Below are positions 16,475 to 24,923 of a DNA stretch of 36,309 nucleotides, in pieces (position 1 is the first letter of the stretch; each line of letters starts with the position of its first letter). The stretch covers positions 1 through 36,309 of the forward strand of contig NZ_LIQQ01000141.1 in NCBI RefSeq assembly GCF_001418565.1, given 5' to 3'. The stretch comes from Streptomyces graminilatus. GTDB taxonomy: Bacteria > Actinomycetota > Actinomycetes > Streptomycetales > Streptomycetaceae. The notes beneath the pieces were generated by a model that was not told the origin of the DNA, did no database searches, and saw only the letters and a program-made list of their open reading frames with translations. A program made the translations under genes and the position numbers.

Positions 16475-18142
16475 ATGACGCCGAACGCCGCTTCCGCCTC
16501 CTCCGGTCCGAGCCGGAGAAGCTTCCTCGCCTCGACGGCGGTCGCCACGGCCGCCGTGGCGGGCGGGATGCCGTTGCTTTCCGCCTGTGGCGGGTCGGAC
16601 AACGGGTCGCGCGAGGGCGCCACAACGGGCAAGGCCGCCGACAAGCTGCTCCCGACGTATGTCGCCAGCACGGTCGCCACACCGGACATCCCGTCGAAGA
16701 ACGGTTCGTCGGCCGGCTACACCAGCAAGGTCGACCTGGCGGCCCTCGCCACCGCGGTCCCGCAAAAGCTCGGTACCGGCGCCCCTGTCAGAATCATGTC
16801 CCCGCTCTGGGGCACCCCGCCGAAGGCCGACTGCGCCTACTACGCGGCGGTCGACGCCGCGGCCGGCACCAAGATCACCTGGCAGAACCAGGACGGCAAC
16901 ACCTACGGCCAGAAGCTCGGCGCGATCCTCGCCTCCAGCTCCATACCCGACATGGTGGTCGTGCCCAACTGGGAACTGGTCGGCAAGATCGCGAACGCGG
17001 TCACCGCGAAGTTCATGGACCTGGGCCCGTACATCGCGGGCGACAAGGTGAAGAAGTATCCGAACCTGGCCGCGATCCCGTCCGACTCCTGGCGGATGGG
17101 CATCTTCGGGGGCGCGCTGCGCGGCATTCCGATGCCCACCGCCCCCGCGAGCTCGATCATGCCCTACTACCGCAAGGACATCTTCGACAAGAAGGGCTAC
17201 ACGGTCCCCAAGTCGGCCGACGAGTTCCTGAGTTGGGCCAAGGAAGCCACCAGCGCCAAGGCCAAGGTGTGGGCCTGCGGCGACATGAGCTGGGTCTCGG
17301 GGAGCATCTTCGGCGCCTGGCCCGGCTGGAACATCGATGCCGACGGCAAGGTGAAATACGGCATCGAGCAGCCCGAATACCTCGAAGCCCTGGAATGGAC
17401 CCGCAAACTGTTCGACGCCGGCGTTGTCCACCCCGACGACAGGGCGCGCTCGGGTGACGCGGGCCAGCGGTTCACCGCCGGACAGATCCTGGTCTTCGTC
17501 AGCGATGTCTCCGCCTGGTATCAGCAGACCGCCGAACAGGCCAAGGCCAACCCGGGCTTCCAGATGGACGCCATGGACATCTTCGGCGCCGACGGCGGCA
17601 ACCCGAAGCTGTACGCGTCCTCGCCCGCCAACATCTGGTCGATGATCCGCAAGGGCGCCTCGAAGGAGACCGTGGAGAACGCGCTGGCCGCCGCCGACTT
17701 CGCCGCCGCGCCCTATGGGACCAAGGAGCGGATGCTCGTCGACTACGGCGCCGAGGGCACGCATTACACGGTCAAGAACGGCGTCCCGGTCAAGACCGAC
17801 CAGGGCAACGCCGAGGTGATCAACGCCTGGAACATGCTGTCGGCCCCGGCGCCCTATTTCGCCCACCCCGACTTCCCGGACGTCGCCCGCAAGCAGGCCG
17901 AGTACCAGCAGCGGATGGGCGCCTTCATGAAGAAGACGTCCACCTATGGCATGAAGATCGTGGAGCCGACCCGCTACGCCAACCTCGCCAGCCAGCACGA
18001 GGAGTTGCAGAACGACTACGTCCGGGGCCACAAGAGCCTGTCCGACGTGCAGGCGGCCATCTCCACCTGGAGGTCCTCCGGCGGCGACAAGCTGCGCGAC
18101 TGGTACAAGGAGCTGATCGACAAGAACGGCAGCGGCAACTGA
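16475..18142 (+). CDS. Tat-exported extracellular solute-binding lipoprotein (LplA-like, family 1)
   Basis: A 555-residue ABC-importer receptor. It has both a twin-arginine motif (SRRSFLAS, R14-R15) and a lipobox (L35-S-A-C38), so it is exported folded and lipid-anchored. The length and fold resemble LplA/YtcQ-type receptors for oligosaccharides. Segments such as MPYYRKDIFDKKGYTVPKS and a tryptophan-rich middle (SWVSGSIFGAWPGWN) fit a sugar-binding cleft. The ATG at 16475 has GAAGGG upstream. No permease or ATPase gene follows; the next gene is a GH12 glycanase beyond a hairpin. Operators C and D link it to the GH31/GH42 regulon, so a xyloglucan-type oligosaccharide is the inferred ligand. 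Confidence 0.88.
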   Translation: MTPNAASASSGPSRRSFLASTAVATAAVAGGMPLLSACGGSDNGSREGATTGKAADKLLPTYVASTVATPDIPSKNGSSAGYTSKVDLAALATAVPQKLGTGAPVRIMSPLWGTPPKADCAYYAAVDAAAGTKITWQNQDGNTYGQKLGAILASSSIPDMVVVPNWELVGKIANAVTAKFMDLGPYIAGDKVKKYPNLAAIPSDSWRMGIFGGALRGIPMPTAPASSIMPYYRKDIFDKKGYTVPKSADEFLSWAKEATSAKAKVWACGDMSWVSGSIFGAWPGWNIDADGKVKYGIEQPEYLEALEWTRKLFDAGVVHPDDRARSGDAGQRFTAGQILVFVSDVSAWYQQTAEQAKANPGFQMDAMDIFGADGGNPKLYASSPANIWSMIRKGASKETVENALAAADFAAAPYGTKERMLVDYGAEGTHYTVKNGVPVKTDQGNAEVINAWNMLSAPAPYFAHPDFPDVARKQAEYQQRMGAFMKKTSTYGMKIVEPTRYANLASQHEELQNDYVRGHKSLSDVQAAISTWRSSGGDKLRDWYKELIDKNGSGN

Positions 18143-18255
18143 TGTCTCTCGCGGCGGGACGAGGCCCGGCGGGAATCGTCCCGCCGGGCTGACCGCCCGG
18201 ATGTCCGCCGCACGGGGTGCCACCGGCAGTCCGGCGGCGACCGCAGCGCCGTTGT

Positions 18256-18297
18256 GGCTGGTCGCGCAGTTCCCCGCGCCCCTTCGGGGGCGCGTTT
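18256..18297. terminator. Streptomyces-type intergenic hairpin
   Basis: An 8-bp perfect stem CGCGCCCC (18275-18282) / GGGGCGCG (18287-18294) with a TTCG loop, then TTT. The upstream CTGGTCGCGCAGTTCCCCG tract resembles a repeated element found between many Streptomyces genes (recalled, not searched). It probably ends the binding-protein transcript. Confidence 0.75.
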
Positions 18298-18423
18298 CCT
18301 TCCCCCCATTTACTTCTTCCCGCGACGCGGAGCCGATCCGTCTCGTCGCCGGAGAGGACCGCGTCCCCAGTCAGGGGGCGTGGTAGCACCCCACATTTCC
18401 CCCCACCCGTGGAAGGGACACCC

Positions 18424-19140
18424 ATGGCGAAGAAGCTGATCCGCAGGACAACCATGGCGGTACTGGCGCCGGCGATGGCTCTCGGTGCCACCGTCGGACT
18501 CGCCTCCGCCCCCGCTTCGGCAGCGGTCTGGAACTCCTGCGACCAATGGGCCAGTACCACGCTGGACGGCTACAAGCTCTACAACAACATCTGGGGCTCC
18601 GGCGCCGGCAGCCAGTGCACCTGGGCCAACTCCGGTACCACCTGGGGTGTCTGGGCCAACCACCCCAACACCGGCGGTATCAAGTCCTACGCCAACTCGA
18701 CGAAGACGATCAACAAATCGATCGACTCCCTCGGCCGGCTCACCAGCAACTACAACGTCAGCGTCCCGTCGTCCGGCGCGTACAACACGTCGTACGACAT
18801 CTGGGACACCGACCACCAGTACGAGATCATGCTGTGGGTCAACCACACCGGTGCCGTCGGCCCGATCGGCTCCTGGCAGGCCACTGTCTCGCTGGGCGGC
18901 CACAACTGGAACGTCTACAAGGGCACCAACGGGTCGAACCAGGTGTTCTCGTTCCTGCGGACGTCCAACTCCAGCTCCGGCACCGTGGACGTCAAGCCGA
19001 TCCTCAACTGGCTTGCCCACACCAAGGGCTGGATGCCCGGCAGCGAGACCATCGGCGACGTGCAGTTCGGCTATGAGATCACCTCGTCGTCCGGCGGACT
19101 CAACTTCACCACCAACAACCTGACCGTCAGCGGCGGCTGA
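18424..19140 (+). CDS. Secreted GH12 endoglucanase/xyloglucanase
   Basis: A 238-residue secreted glycanase: Sec signal to about residue 33 (ASAPASA-AV), then one GH12 jelly-roll domain with no carbohydrate-binding module. Catalytic residues are nucleophile E134 in QYEIMLWVNH and acid/base E218 in FGYEIT. The family includes beta-1,4-glucanases and xyloglucanases; the neighbours favour xyloglucan. The ATG follows GGAAGGG. Unlike the preceding genes it has no GAAGCGCTTC site upstream, so its control may differ. It is convergent with GH5 and shares the terminator at 19151-19204. Confidence 0.92.
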   Translation: MAKKLIRRTTMAVLAPAMALGATVGLASAPASAAVWNSCDQWASTTLDGYKLYNNIWGSGAGSQCTWANSGTTWGVWANHPNTGGIKSYANSTKTINKSIDSLGRLTSNYNVSVPSSGAYNTSYDIWDTDHQYEIMLWVNHTGAVGPIGSWQATVSLGGHNWNVYKGTNGSNQVFSFLRTSNSSSGTVDVKPILNWLAHTKGWMPGSETIGDVQFGYEITSSSGGLNFTTNNLTVSGG

Positions 19141-19150
19141 GCAGGCATCA

Positions 19151-19204
19151 GGGCCGAGGCCGGTCCGCGCTCCCGTGAGGGGCGCGGACCGACCTCGGCC
19201 CTTT
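19151..19204. terminator. Bidirectional terminator between GH12 and GH5
   Basis: A 20-bp stem (19151-19170 with 19182-19201) with one mismatch, an 11-base loop, and TTTT on the GH12 side. It lies between the 3' ends of two convergent genes. Confidence 0.9.
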
Positions 19205-19225
19205 TCGCGTGGCGCTGGCGGAAGG

Positions 19226-21007
19226 TCAGGACGCCTTGACAGGCGTACCGGTGACCGAGTCCCCGGACTTCGTGACCTTGTACTTCACCTTGGCGCCGCT
19301 CTGGAAGTGGAAGGTCAGCGTCGCCGCCTCGCCGTCACGCAGTGCCTTCAGGTAATCGGTGGTCAGGATGATCGTGCCGTTCGAGTAGTCCGGCCGGAAG
19401 GCCTGGTTGAACTCCTGGAACGGAGTCCAGCTCGTCGGGCCGGCGTTGCTGCCGTCGGCGTACGTCGACTCCATGGTCGCCAGCTCGTCACCCTGGTACT
19501 TGACGGGAACGGTGAACGCCGTCGCCGTGCCCGTGGCCTCCGACAGCACCGGAGTGTCGTTGGTGACGATGTCGATGTTCCAGGGCAGGCCCTTGGAGAA
19601 CTTGGCCTGGATCGTCGAGTTGACCCCGTACTCCCGGTCGCCGGCCAGCCGGGTCAGCGCCCGGGCCGTGATGTTGAGCCGGTTGTCGAAGACGCTGTAG
19701 TCCCGGCCCTCGGCAAGCTTGGTGCTGCCGCTCCACAGCCCCCGGAACTCGGTGCCGTTCGGGTTGAGGGTGAGCGACTGGTCCGTGATCCGGCCCGACT
19801 TCGCCACGTAGACCCTGTCGAAGGACGCGGTTCCCGAGCGGGTCGTCCAGCTCGACTTGATCCAGGCGTACAGGGCGGGGTCCTGCCACTTCAGGGTGTC
19901 CCGGTTCAGGTAGGCGAAGGTTCCGGGGTCCCACAGGGCGGTGGTGACGCCGGCCTCGCGCGCCGCGTATCCGACCTGCTCGTAGTACTTCAGCGCCTCA
20001 CCCCGCTCGACACGGCTGGGCCAGTTGTGGTCGGGATAGGCCAGCAGGCCGTACTCGCCGACGTAGACCGGGATGCCCCTGTCGACGAAGATGCGGTGCA
20101 TACGGGCGAAGACGTCGGTCAGGTCGTTCTGCGTGATGGCGTCGTACCGCGTGCCGCCCGCGACGTTCACGCTGAACGGGTAGTAGCTGTAGTAGTGGAC
20201 GGTCGCGACCAGGTTGTTGTCCTTGTTCTTGTCCCTGAGGCCGCTGATCGTGGTGTACAGGTCGTCCATGAGGTCCTGGGACGGGGTGCCGCCCTGGGTG
20301 GTCAGGACGAGCAGACGGTTCTTGTTCCCGCCGCCCGAAGCGCGGACGATCTTGTGGAACGAGGTGTTCAGCTCGTCCATGTACTGGGTCTTCTGCGCGG
20401 CCGTGGCGTCGCCGTAGGCCGGTTCGTTGATGCTCTCGAAGAGCAGGGTGCGCGGCTCGCTCCGGAACGACGCGGCGATCTGGGTCCACAGGGCCTTGTA
20501 GCGGGCGAGCACGTTGTCGTGGTCGGTGGAGATCTTCCAGACCCACTGCCACGAGTCGTGGTGGACGTTGAGCACCACGTAGAGCTTCTCGGCCTGCGCC
20601 CAGTCGACCACCTCCTTGACGCGGCTCACGTACGCGGCGTCGACGGCGTAGGGCGCGGTCTCGGACTGGTGCGCGCTCCAGGTCACCGGGATACGGACGC
20701 TGCGGTAGCCCTGCGCCCGGAGGGTCTTGAACAGCTCCTGGCTGGCCTTGGGGTTGCCCCAGGACGTCTCGTCGGGAATCGCGTCCAGGGTGTTGCCCAG
20801 GTTCCAGCTGGGCTGCATCGCCGCGACCGCGTCCATGGCGCGGGCCGGAACCTTGACGTCGGAGGCTCCGCGCTGTGGGACGCCGACGGGCGCGGCGAGC
20901 GCGGTGCTGCCGGACAGGCCCAGTACGACGAGCAGCGCCATCAGCACGCCGGCCAGGCGGCCGGGGCCGCGTCCGCGGTGGTGTGCGGGTCTGCGTATGT
21001 CCTTCAC
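19226..21007 (-). CDS. Secreted GH5 (subfamily 4-like) glucanase with X2/Ig and CBM46-like modules
   Basis: A 593-residue secreted enzyme. After a Sec signal (to about residue 39) the GH5 barrel runs to about 390, with WNLGNTLDA (68-76, typical of GH5_4), acid/base E195 in SINEP and nucleophile E318 in VYVGEYG. Residues about 395-485 look like a CBM_X2/Ig-like domain and about 486-590 like CBM46 (SWTPFQEFNQAF). That order recalls Bacillus Cel5B enzymes, which act on xyloglucan and mixed-linkage glucan. The start is GTG at 21007 with AAAGG upstream. It lies 175 bp behind GH43 without a clear terminator, so co-transcription is possible. Confidence 0.9.
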   Translation of the reverse strand: MKDIRRPAHHRGRGPGRLAGVLMALLVVLGLSGSTALAAPVGVPQRGASDVKVPARAMDAVAAMQPSWNLGNTLDAIPDETSWGNPKASQELFKTLRAQGYRSVRIPVTWSAHQSETAPYAVDAAYVSRVKEVVDWAQAEKLYVVLNVHHDSWQWVWKISTDHDNVLARYKALWTQIAASFRSEPRTLLFESINEPAYGDATAAQKTQYMDELNTSFHKIVRASGGGNKNRLLVLTTQGGTPSQDLMDDLYTTISGLRDKNKDNNLVATVHYYSYYPFSVNVAGGTRYDAITQNDLTDVFARMHRIFVDRGIPVYVGEYGLLAYPDHNWPSRVERGEALKYYEQVGYAAREAGVTTALWDPGTFAYLNRDTLKWQDPALYAWIKSSWTTRSGTASFDRVYVAKSGRITDQSLTLNPNGTEFRGLWSGSTKLAEGRDYSVFDNRLNITARALTRLAGDREYGVNSTIQAKFSKGLPWNIDIVTNDTPVLSEATGTATAFTVPVKYQGDELATMESTYADGSNAGPTSWTPFQEFNQAFRPDYSNGTIILTTDYLKALRDGEAATLTFHFQSGAKVKYKVTKSGDSVTGTPVKAS

Positions 21008-21182
21008 GTGTCATGCCTTTCGGTCGGTGGTGCGGGTGATCCGGTCCGTGGCCGGGCAGCGGCAGGGAGCCGCCGGCCGGCCACGCGCATGGCGGACCGC
21101 CCTGCGTCCCCGTCATCAGCGGAGAGACAGAGAGACAGAGAGGTGCGGGGCGGCGGGGACGGAGAAGAAGAGGGAGCCTGGT

Positions 21183-22697
21183 TCAGCCGCTCAGGGGCTC
21201 GTAGTCGAACCAGTCGAAGTGGACGGCGCCCGCTGTGGCGTACATGCCGATGACCCGGCCCGTGAAGCCCCCGGCGACCTCCGTCGACAGATAGCGGCCG
21301 TCCAGGGTCGCGAGCGCGTTGAACGTGCCGTCGGGCCCCTCGACGCCGAGGGAGACGACATCGGGTCCCGTGCACGGCCCGTGCGGCGACGGCGGATCCG
21401 CGACGGTGACGGCGAGGACCACCGGCCCGGCGGGCACGGACTGTTCGGCCACGACCGTGCGCAGGGAGCCGACGCGCGCGACCACCCGCACCTGTGTGCC
21501 GGACGCCTCGATCTCGTAGTGGTGCTGCTCGTCGAGCCGTACGGCGAGCCCACCGCTCCCCTCGGAGGCGTCGACCAGAGTGCGCGCCCGGCACGACTGG
21601 TGCTGCTGGCGCCGGCCGGTGAACACCACGTCCGGCTCGTCCAGGGAGATGCCCCGCGCGCGGAGCGTCAGCCAGCCGGGGCGCTCCTTGGTGGTGCAGA
21701 GTTCGGCGGGCCGGTCGCGCACGGAGATCCAGGACGGTCGCAGTTCGGCGTGGTCGAAGTCGTCCCGCCGCTCCTCGACCGGGCCGGGGACGAGCGGCCA
21801 CGGGAGTTCGGGCAGGTCGAGGGTGACCTCGCCGACGACCGGCCAGCCGTCCACCCAGGTCACGGGGGCCAGGAAGGTCTCCCGGCCGAGCACGTGCCAG
21901 CCCGGTGTGCCGCCGCCCGGCCGGACGCCGAGGAACACCATCCACCACGAGTCGTCGGGGCCCTGGACCAGGTCGGCGTGCCCGGTGTTCTGGACGGGGT
22001 GGTCGGTGCTCCGGTGGGTGAGGATCGGGTTGTCCGGGCACGGCTCGAACGGGCCGTTGGGTGTCCGGCCGCGCGCGATCGAGACGCCGTGGCCGCGTTC
22101 GGTGCCGCCCGCGGCGATCAGCAGGTACCAGTAGTCGCCGATCCGGTACAGGTGCGGTGCCTCGGGGGCTTTGGCGCCGGGCCCGCCGGACCAGAGCCGC
22201 TCCGGAGTGCCGTACGTCTGCCCGGTGGACGGGTCGATCCTGAGTTGCGAGACCCCGGCGACCGTGCACCAGCAGGTGCCGTCCTCGTCCCAGGCCAGGT
22301 CGGGATCGATGCCGGGGACCCCCGGTGCCCAGATGGGGTCCGACCAGGGGCCGGCCGGGTCGGTGGCCGTGACGATGAAGTTGCCGCCGCCCTCGGTGCA
22401 GTTGGTGACGATCAGCCAGAAGCGGCCGTCGTGATGGCGCAGGGTGGGGGCGTAGATCCCGCCGGAGGACCACGTGCCCGTCAGCCGCAGTTGCTCGGGC
22501 CGGTCCAGGACGTTGCCGATCTGCGTCCAGTGCACCAGGTCACGGCTGTGGAAGAGAGGCACCCCGGGGAAGTACTCGAAGCTGGAGCACGCCAGGTAGT
22601 AGTCGTCGCCGACGCGGCAGACGCTGGGGTCGGGGTGGAAGCCGGGGATCACGGGGTTGGTCAGGCGTCGTTCGTCCGGCTGGCTCAGAGGGGGCAC
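21183..22697 (-). CDS. GH43 beta-xylosidase/alpha-L-arabinofuranosidase
   Basis: A 504-residue cytoplasmic enzyme without a signal. The five-bladed propeller shows base D23 in GFHPDPS, D131 in PGIDPDL and acid E179 in APEAPHL, the standard GH43 triad. From about residue 300 a concanavalin-like beta-sandwich follows, as in XynB-type beta-xylosidases. The specificity, xylose or arabinose, cannot be settled by eye; arabinose would suit xyloglucan of some plants. The GTG at 22697 follows GAGAGG; a TTG at 22772 would extend it through the direct-repeat region. It lies 81 bp after the GH36 stop and ahead of GH5. Confidence 0.88.
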   Translation of the reverse strand: MPPLSQPDERRLTNPVIPGFHPDPSVCRVGDDYYLACSSFEYFPGVPLFHSRDLVHWTQIGNVLDRPEQLRLTGTWSSGGIYAPTLRHHDGRFWLIVTNCTEGGGNFIVTATDPAGPWSDPIWAPGVPGIDPDLAWDEDGTCWCTVAGVSQLRIDPSTGQTYGTPERLWSGGPGAKAPEAPHLYRIGDYWYLLIAAGGTERGHGVSIARGRTPNGPFEPCPDNPILTHRSTDHPVQNTGHADLVQGPDDSWWMVFLGVRPGGGTPGWHVLGRETFLAPVTWVDGWPVVGEVTLDLPELPWPLVPGPVEERRDDFDHAELRPSWISVRDRPAELCTTKERPGWLTLRARGISLDEPDVVFTGRRQQHQSCRARTLVDASEGSGGLAVRLDEQHHYEIEASGTQVRVVARVGSLRTVVAEQSVPAGPVVLAVTVADPPSPHGPCTGPDVVSLGVEGPDGTFNALATLDGRYLSTEVAGGFTGRVIGMYATAGAVHFDWFDYEPLSG

Positions 22698-22736
22698 CCG
22701 AAAGGTCCTCTCGCGGTTCGTCGTGCGGGCGTGGAT

Positions 22737-22795
22737 TGTTTCAACAAGCGATTCAGAAAGGTGCTTCAGCAAGCTGCTTCAGCGGGGTGGTTCAG
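22737..22795. repeat. Five direct repeats of TGnTTCAG type
   Basis: TGTTTCAA, CGATTCAG, TGCTTCAG, TGCTTCAG and TGGTTCAG start at 22737, 22749, 22762, 22775 and 22788, a period of 12-13 bp. The block runs from the end of GH36 into the gap before GH43. GCTTCAG resembles one half of the GAAGCGCTTC operator. Confidence 0.6.
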
Positions 22796-24923
22796 GGGCG
22801 CCGGAGTCCGTGGGGCTGATGCGGAGCAGTACGGCGGAGGGGGCGGTCGGCAGGGTCAGGCTCAGTTCGGCCGTGCCGGGCGTCCAGACGGAAACGGCCG
22901 GGCTGAGCGAGGGGTAGAGCACGTCGACCACGGCGGCGGTGTCCCGCAGATGGGGCAGGTGGAGGGCGGCCGTGGCGTCGGCTCCGGGACGGCGCCAGGC
23001 GGTGAGGTAGGTGGTGTCCGGGGTGCGCAGGGCCAGGGCGAGCCAGGGGTCGTCCCAGGCCGGCAGACCGAGCGGCCAGGACGGCACGGCTCGGGGCAGA
23101 TCCGCGCGGATCGCCTTGTACTTCGCCACCGCCTCGTGGACCAGGGCGCGGGCCTCAGGCCCGAGTTCGGGAATGCGGCCGGAGAGATGGATCCGGCCGA
23201 GGAGCGCGTTGGCCATGGTGAAGGCCACCTCGTCGAGGGAGTCCTCCGGCTGGGGGTAGGCCCAGACGGCGCCCTGCTCCGGGGTGACGGCGGTGGGCGC
23301 GGAGGCCGCGATCGGCGCGTACAACTGGAGGTTCTGCTGGTCGCTGGTGGACTGCAGGTGCAGCCGGGACAGCATCGCGTCGTCCCAGCGCATACCGCCG
23401 GAGGAGCAGTTCTCCACCACCAGTCGCGGATGGCGGTCCAGGACGCCGTCGAGCCAGTCGAGGTGGGCGCGGTTGTGGCCCAGCAGTCCGGCGCCCGGTG
23501 TCTCGCCGGGGTGGGCGCTGGTGCCGGAGCCGGGGTCGATGTTGTGGTCGAGCTTGAGATAGCCGACGCCCCACTCGCCGACCAGCCGGTCCACGACCTG
23601 GTCCAGATGGGCGCGGGCGGCGGGGTGGCGCAGATCCAGGTGGTGGCGGCCGGACTCGGTGACCCGGACGCCGTCGCGGCGGAAGAACGCCTCGTCGGGC
23701 AGTGACTTCGCCATGGGGCTGCGCAGACCGATCATCTCCGGCTCCAGCCACAGCCCGGGAACCATGCCACGCTCGCGGATCCGGTCCAGTACCTCGTGGA
23801 TCCCGCGCTCCCCGGGGAAGCGGGAGGCGGCCGGTTCCCAGGCGCCGACGGTGTCCCACCAGCCGCCGTTGTCGCCGTCGTACCAGCCGGCGTCGATGAC
23901 GAAGTACTCCGCGCCCGCCTCGGCCGCCGCGTCGATGTGCGGGAGCAGTTTCTCGGTCGTGGGGTCGCCCATCAGGCAGTTCATGTAGTCGTTGAAGATG
24001 ACGGGCAGGCGCTGATGGTCGTCGTGCGGGCGGCGCCGGACGCGGCGGTAGCGGGTCAGCGCGGCGAACGCCTCGTCGGGCGCGGCGGCGAGGGCGAGGG
24101 CGACGGGCACGGTACGGAACTCCGCGCCGGGCTCCAGCGGGTGCCGCCAGCCGTGGTGGGTGTCGGTGGGGCCGAACAGCGCCACATAGGCCGCCTCTTC
24201 GCGCGCGCCGCACTCCCAGTGCCAGCCCCCGCCGTTGTGCTCGATCTGCCACACCCGGGTGCGGCCGGTGCTCCGGTCCGTCAGGCCGCCCATGGGCAGG
24301 CGTCCGCAACTGGACCAGGTGCCCTGCCCGTTGAGGGCGAAGCCGGCCCGGCGGCTCCCGTAGTTGACGCGTCCGCTGCGGTCCGGTGAGGTCACGCGCA
24401 TCGGCTGTCGCTGCCAGCGGCATTCGGCGAGCCAGTCGTTCTCGGCCCACAGCAGATCGGCCTGGTCGATGGCCTCTGGACCGTCCGCGAGAGTCCCCAC
24501 GACAAGAGAGGACACGGACTCCAGGTGCAGGGCGGACTCCCCTTCGTTGCGCAGGGTCACCTCGCCGCGCAGCACCGGGATGCCGTCCGGCGACCGGTAG
24601 GCCACCTCCGCGACGAGTCCCGTCTCCGGATCGTGGAGTTCGACGGTGAGTATGTGCCAGTCGCCGTCGCGGGTCGCCTCGTGCGCGCGCAGCCGCAGCC
24701 GGCCGCCGAGGGACGTGTCGATGAGGTGCTGCCCCGACCAGCCGCGGCCGTGACCGGCGGCCGTCACCTCCACGAGAGGCAGCGGACGCGAGGCGCGCCG
24801 CTCGGGAGATGTGCCGCCCGGCACACCGAGGTGCGTGAGACGCGCTGTGCCGTCCTCGCCGACGCCGATCTCGACTTCCAGGGCCCGGTGGCCCCACCGG
24901 AGGGTCTGCGGTGCGGTGGTCAT
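22779..24923 (-). CDS. GH36 alpha-galactosidase
   Basis: A 714-residue cytoplasmic enzyme. The N-terminal beta-supersandwich leads into the barrel from about residue 305, with FVIDAGWYDG (341-350), WLEPEM (392-397), nucleophile D459 in YLKLDHN, ENCSSGGMRWD (504-514) and acid/base D528 in STSDQQN. It removes terminal alpha-galactose. The ATG at 24923 overlaps the GH42 stop by four bases (ATGA), so the two are translationally coupled. Alpha-galactose is not a usual xyloglucan substituent, so this gene suggests the locus also handles galactomannan- or raffinose-type sugars. Confidence 0.92.
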   Translation of the reverse strand: MTTAPQTLRWGHRALEVEIGVGEDGTARLTHLGVPGGTSPERRASRPLPLVEVTAAGHGRGWSGQHLIDTSLGGRLRLRAHEATRDGDWHILTVELHDPETGLVAEVAYRSPDGIPVLRGEVTLRNEGESALHLESVSSLVVGTLADGPEAIDQADLLWAENDWLAECRWQRQPMRVTSPDRSGRVNYGSRRAGFALNGQGTWSSCGRLPMGGLTDRSTGRTRVWQIEHNGGGWHWECGAREEAAYVALFGPTDTHHGWRHPLEPGAEFRTVPVALALAAAPDEAFAALTRYRRVRRRPHDDHQRLPVIFNDYMNCLMGDPTTEKLLPHIDAAAEAGAEYFVIDAGWYDGDNGGWWDTVGAWEPAASRFPGERGIHEVLDRIRERGMVPGLWLEPEMIGLRSPMAKSLPDEAFFRRDGVRVTESGRHHLDLRHPAARAHLDQVVDRLVGEWGVGYLKLDHNIDPGSGTSAHPGETPGAGLLGHNRAHLDWLDGVLDRHPRLVVENCSSGGMRWDDAMLSRLHLQSTSDQQNLQLYAPIAASAPTAVTPEQGAVWAYPQPEDSLDEVAFTMANALLGRIHLSGRIPELGPEARALVHEAVAKYKAIRADLPRAVPSWPLGLPAWDDPWLALALRTPDTTYLTAWRRPGADATAALHLPHLRDTAAVVDVLYPSLSPAVSVWTPGTAELSLTLPTAPSAVLLRISPTDSGAPEPPR

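Noticed and set aside
16101..16478. Short open frames in the leader of the binding-protein gene, one ending in an ATGA overlap with it
   Set aside because: They start upstream of or across the predicted transcription start, have no good ribosome site and resemble no family; the four-base overlap is likely accidental.
21047..21085. CGTGGCCGG/CCGGCCACG hairpin between GH43 and GH5
   Set aside because: A 9-bp stem with a 21-base loop in very GC-rich DNA is weak evidence for a terminator; left uncalled.
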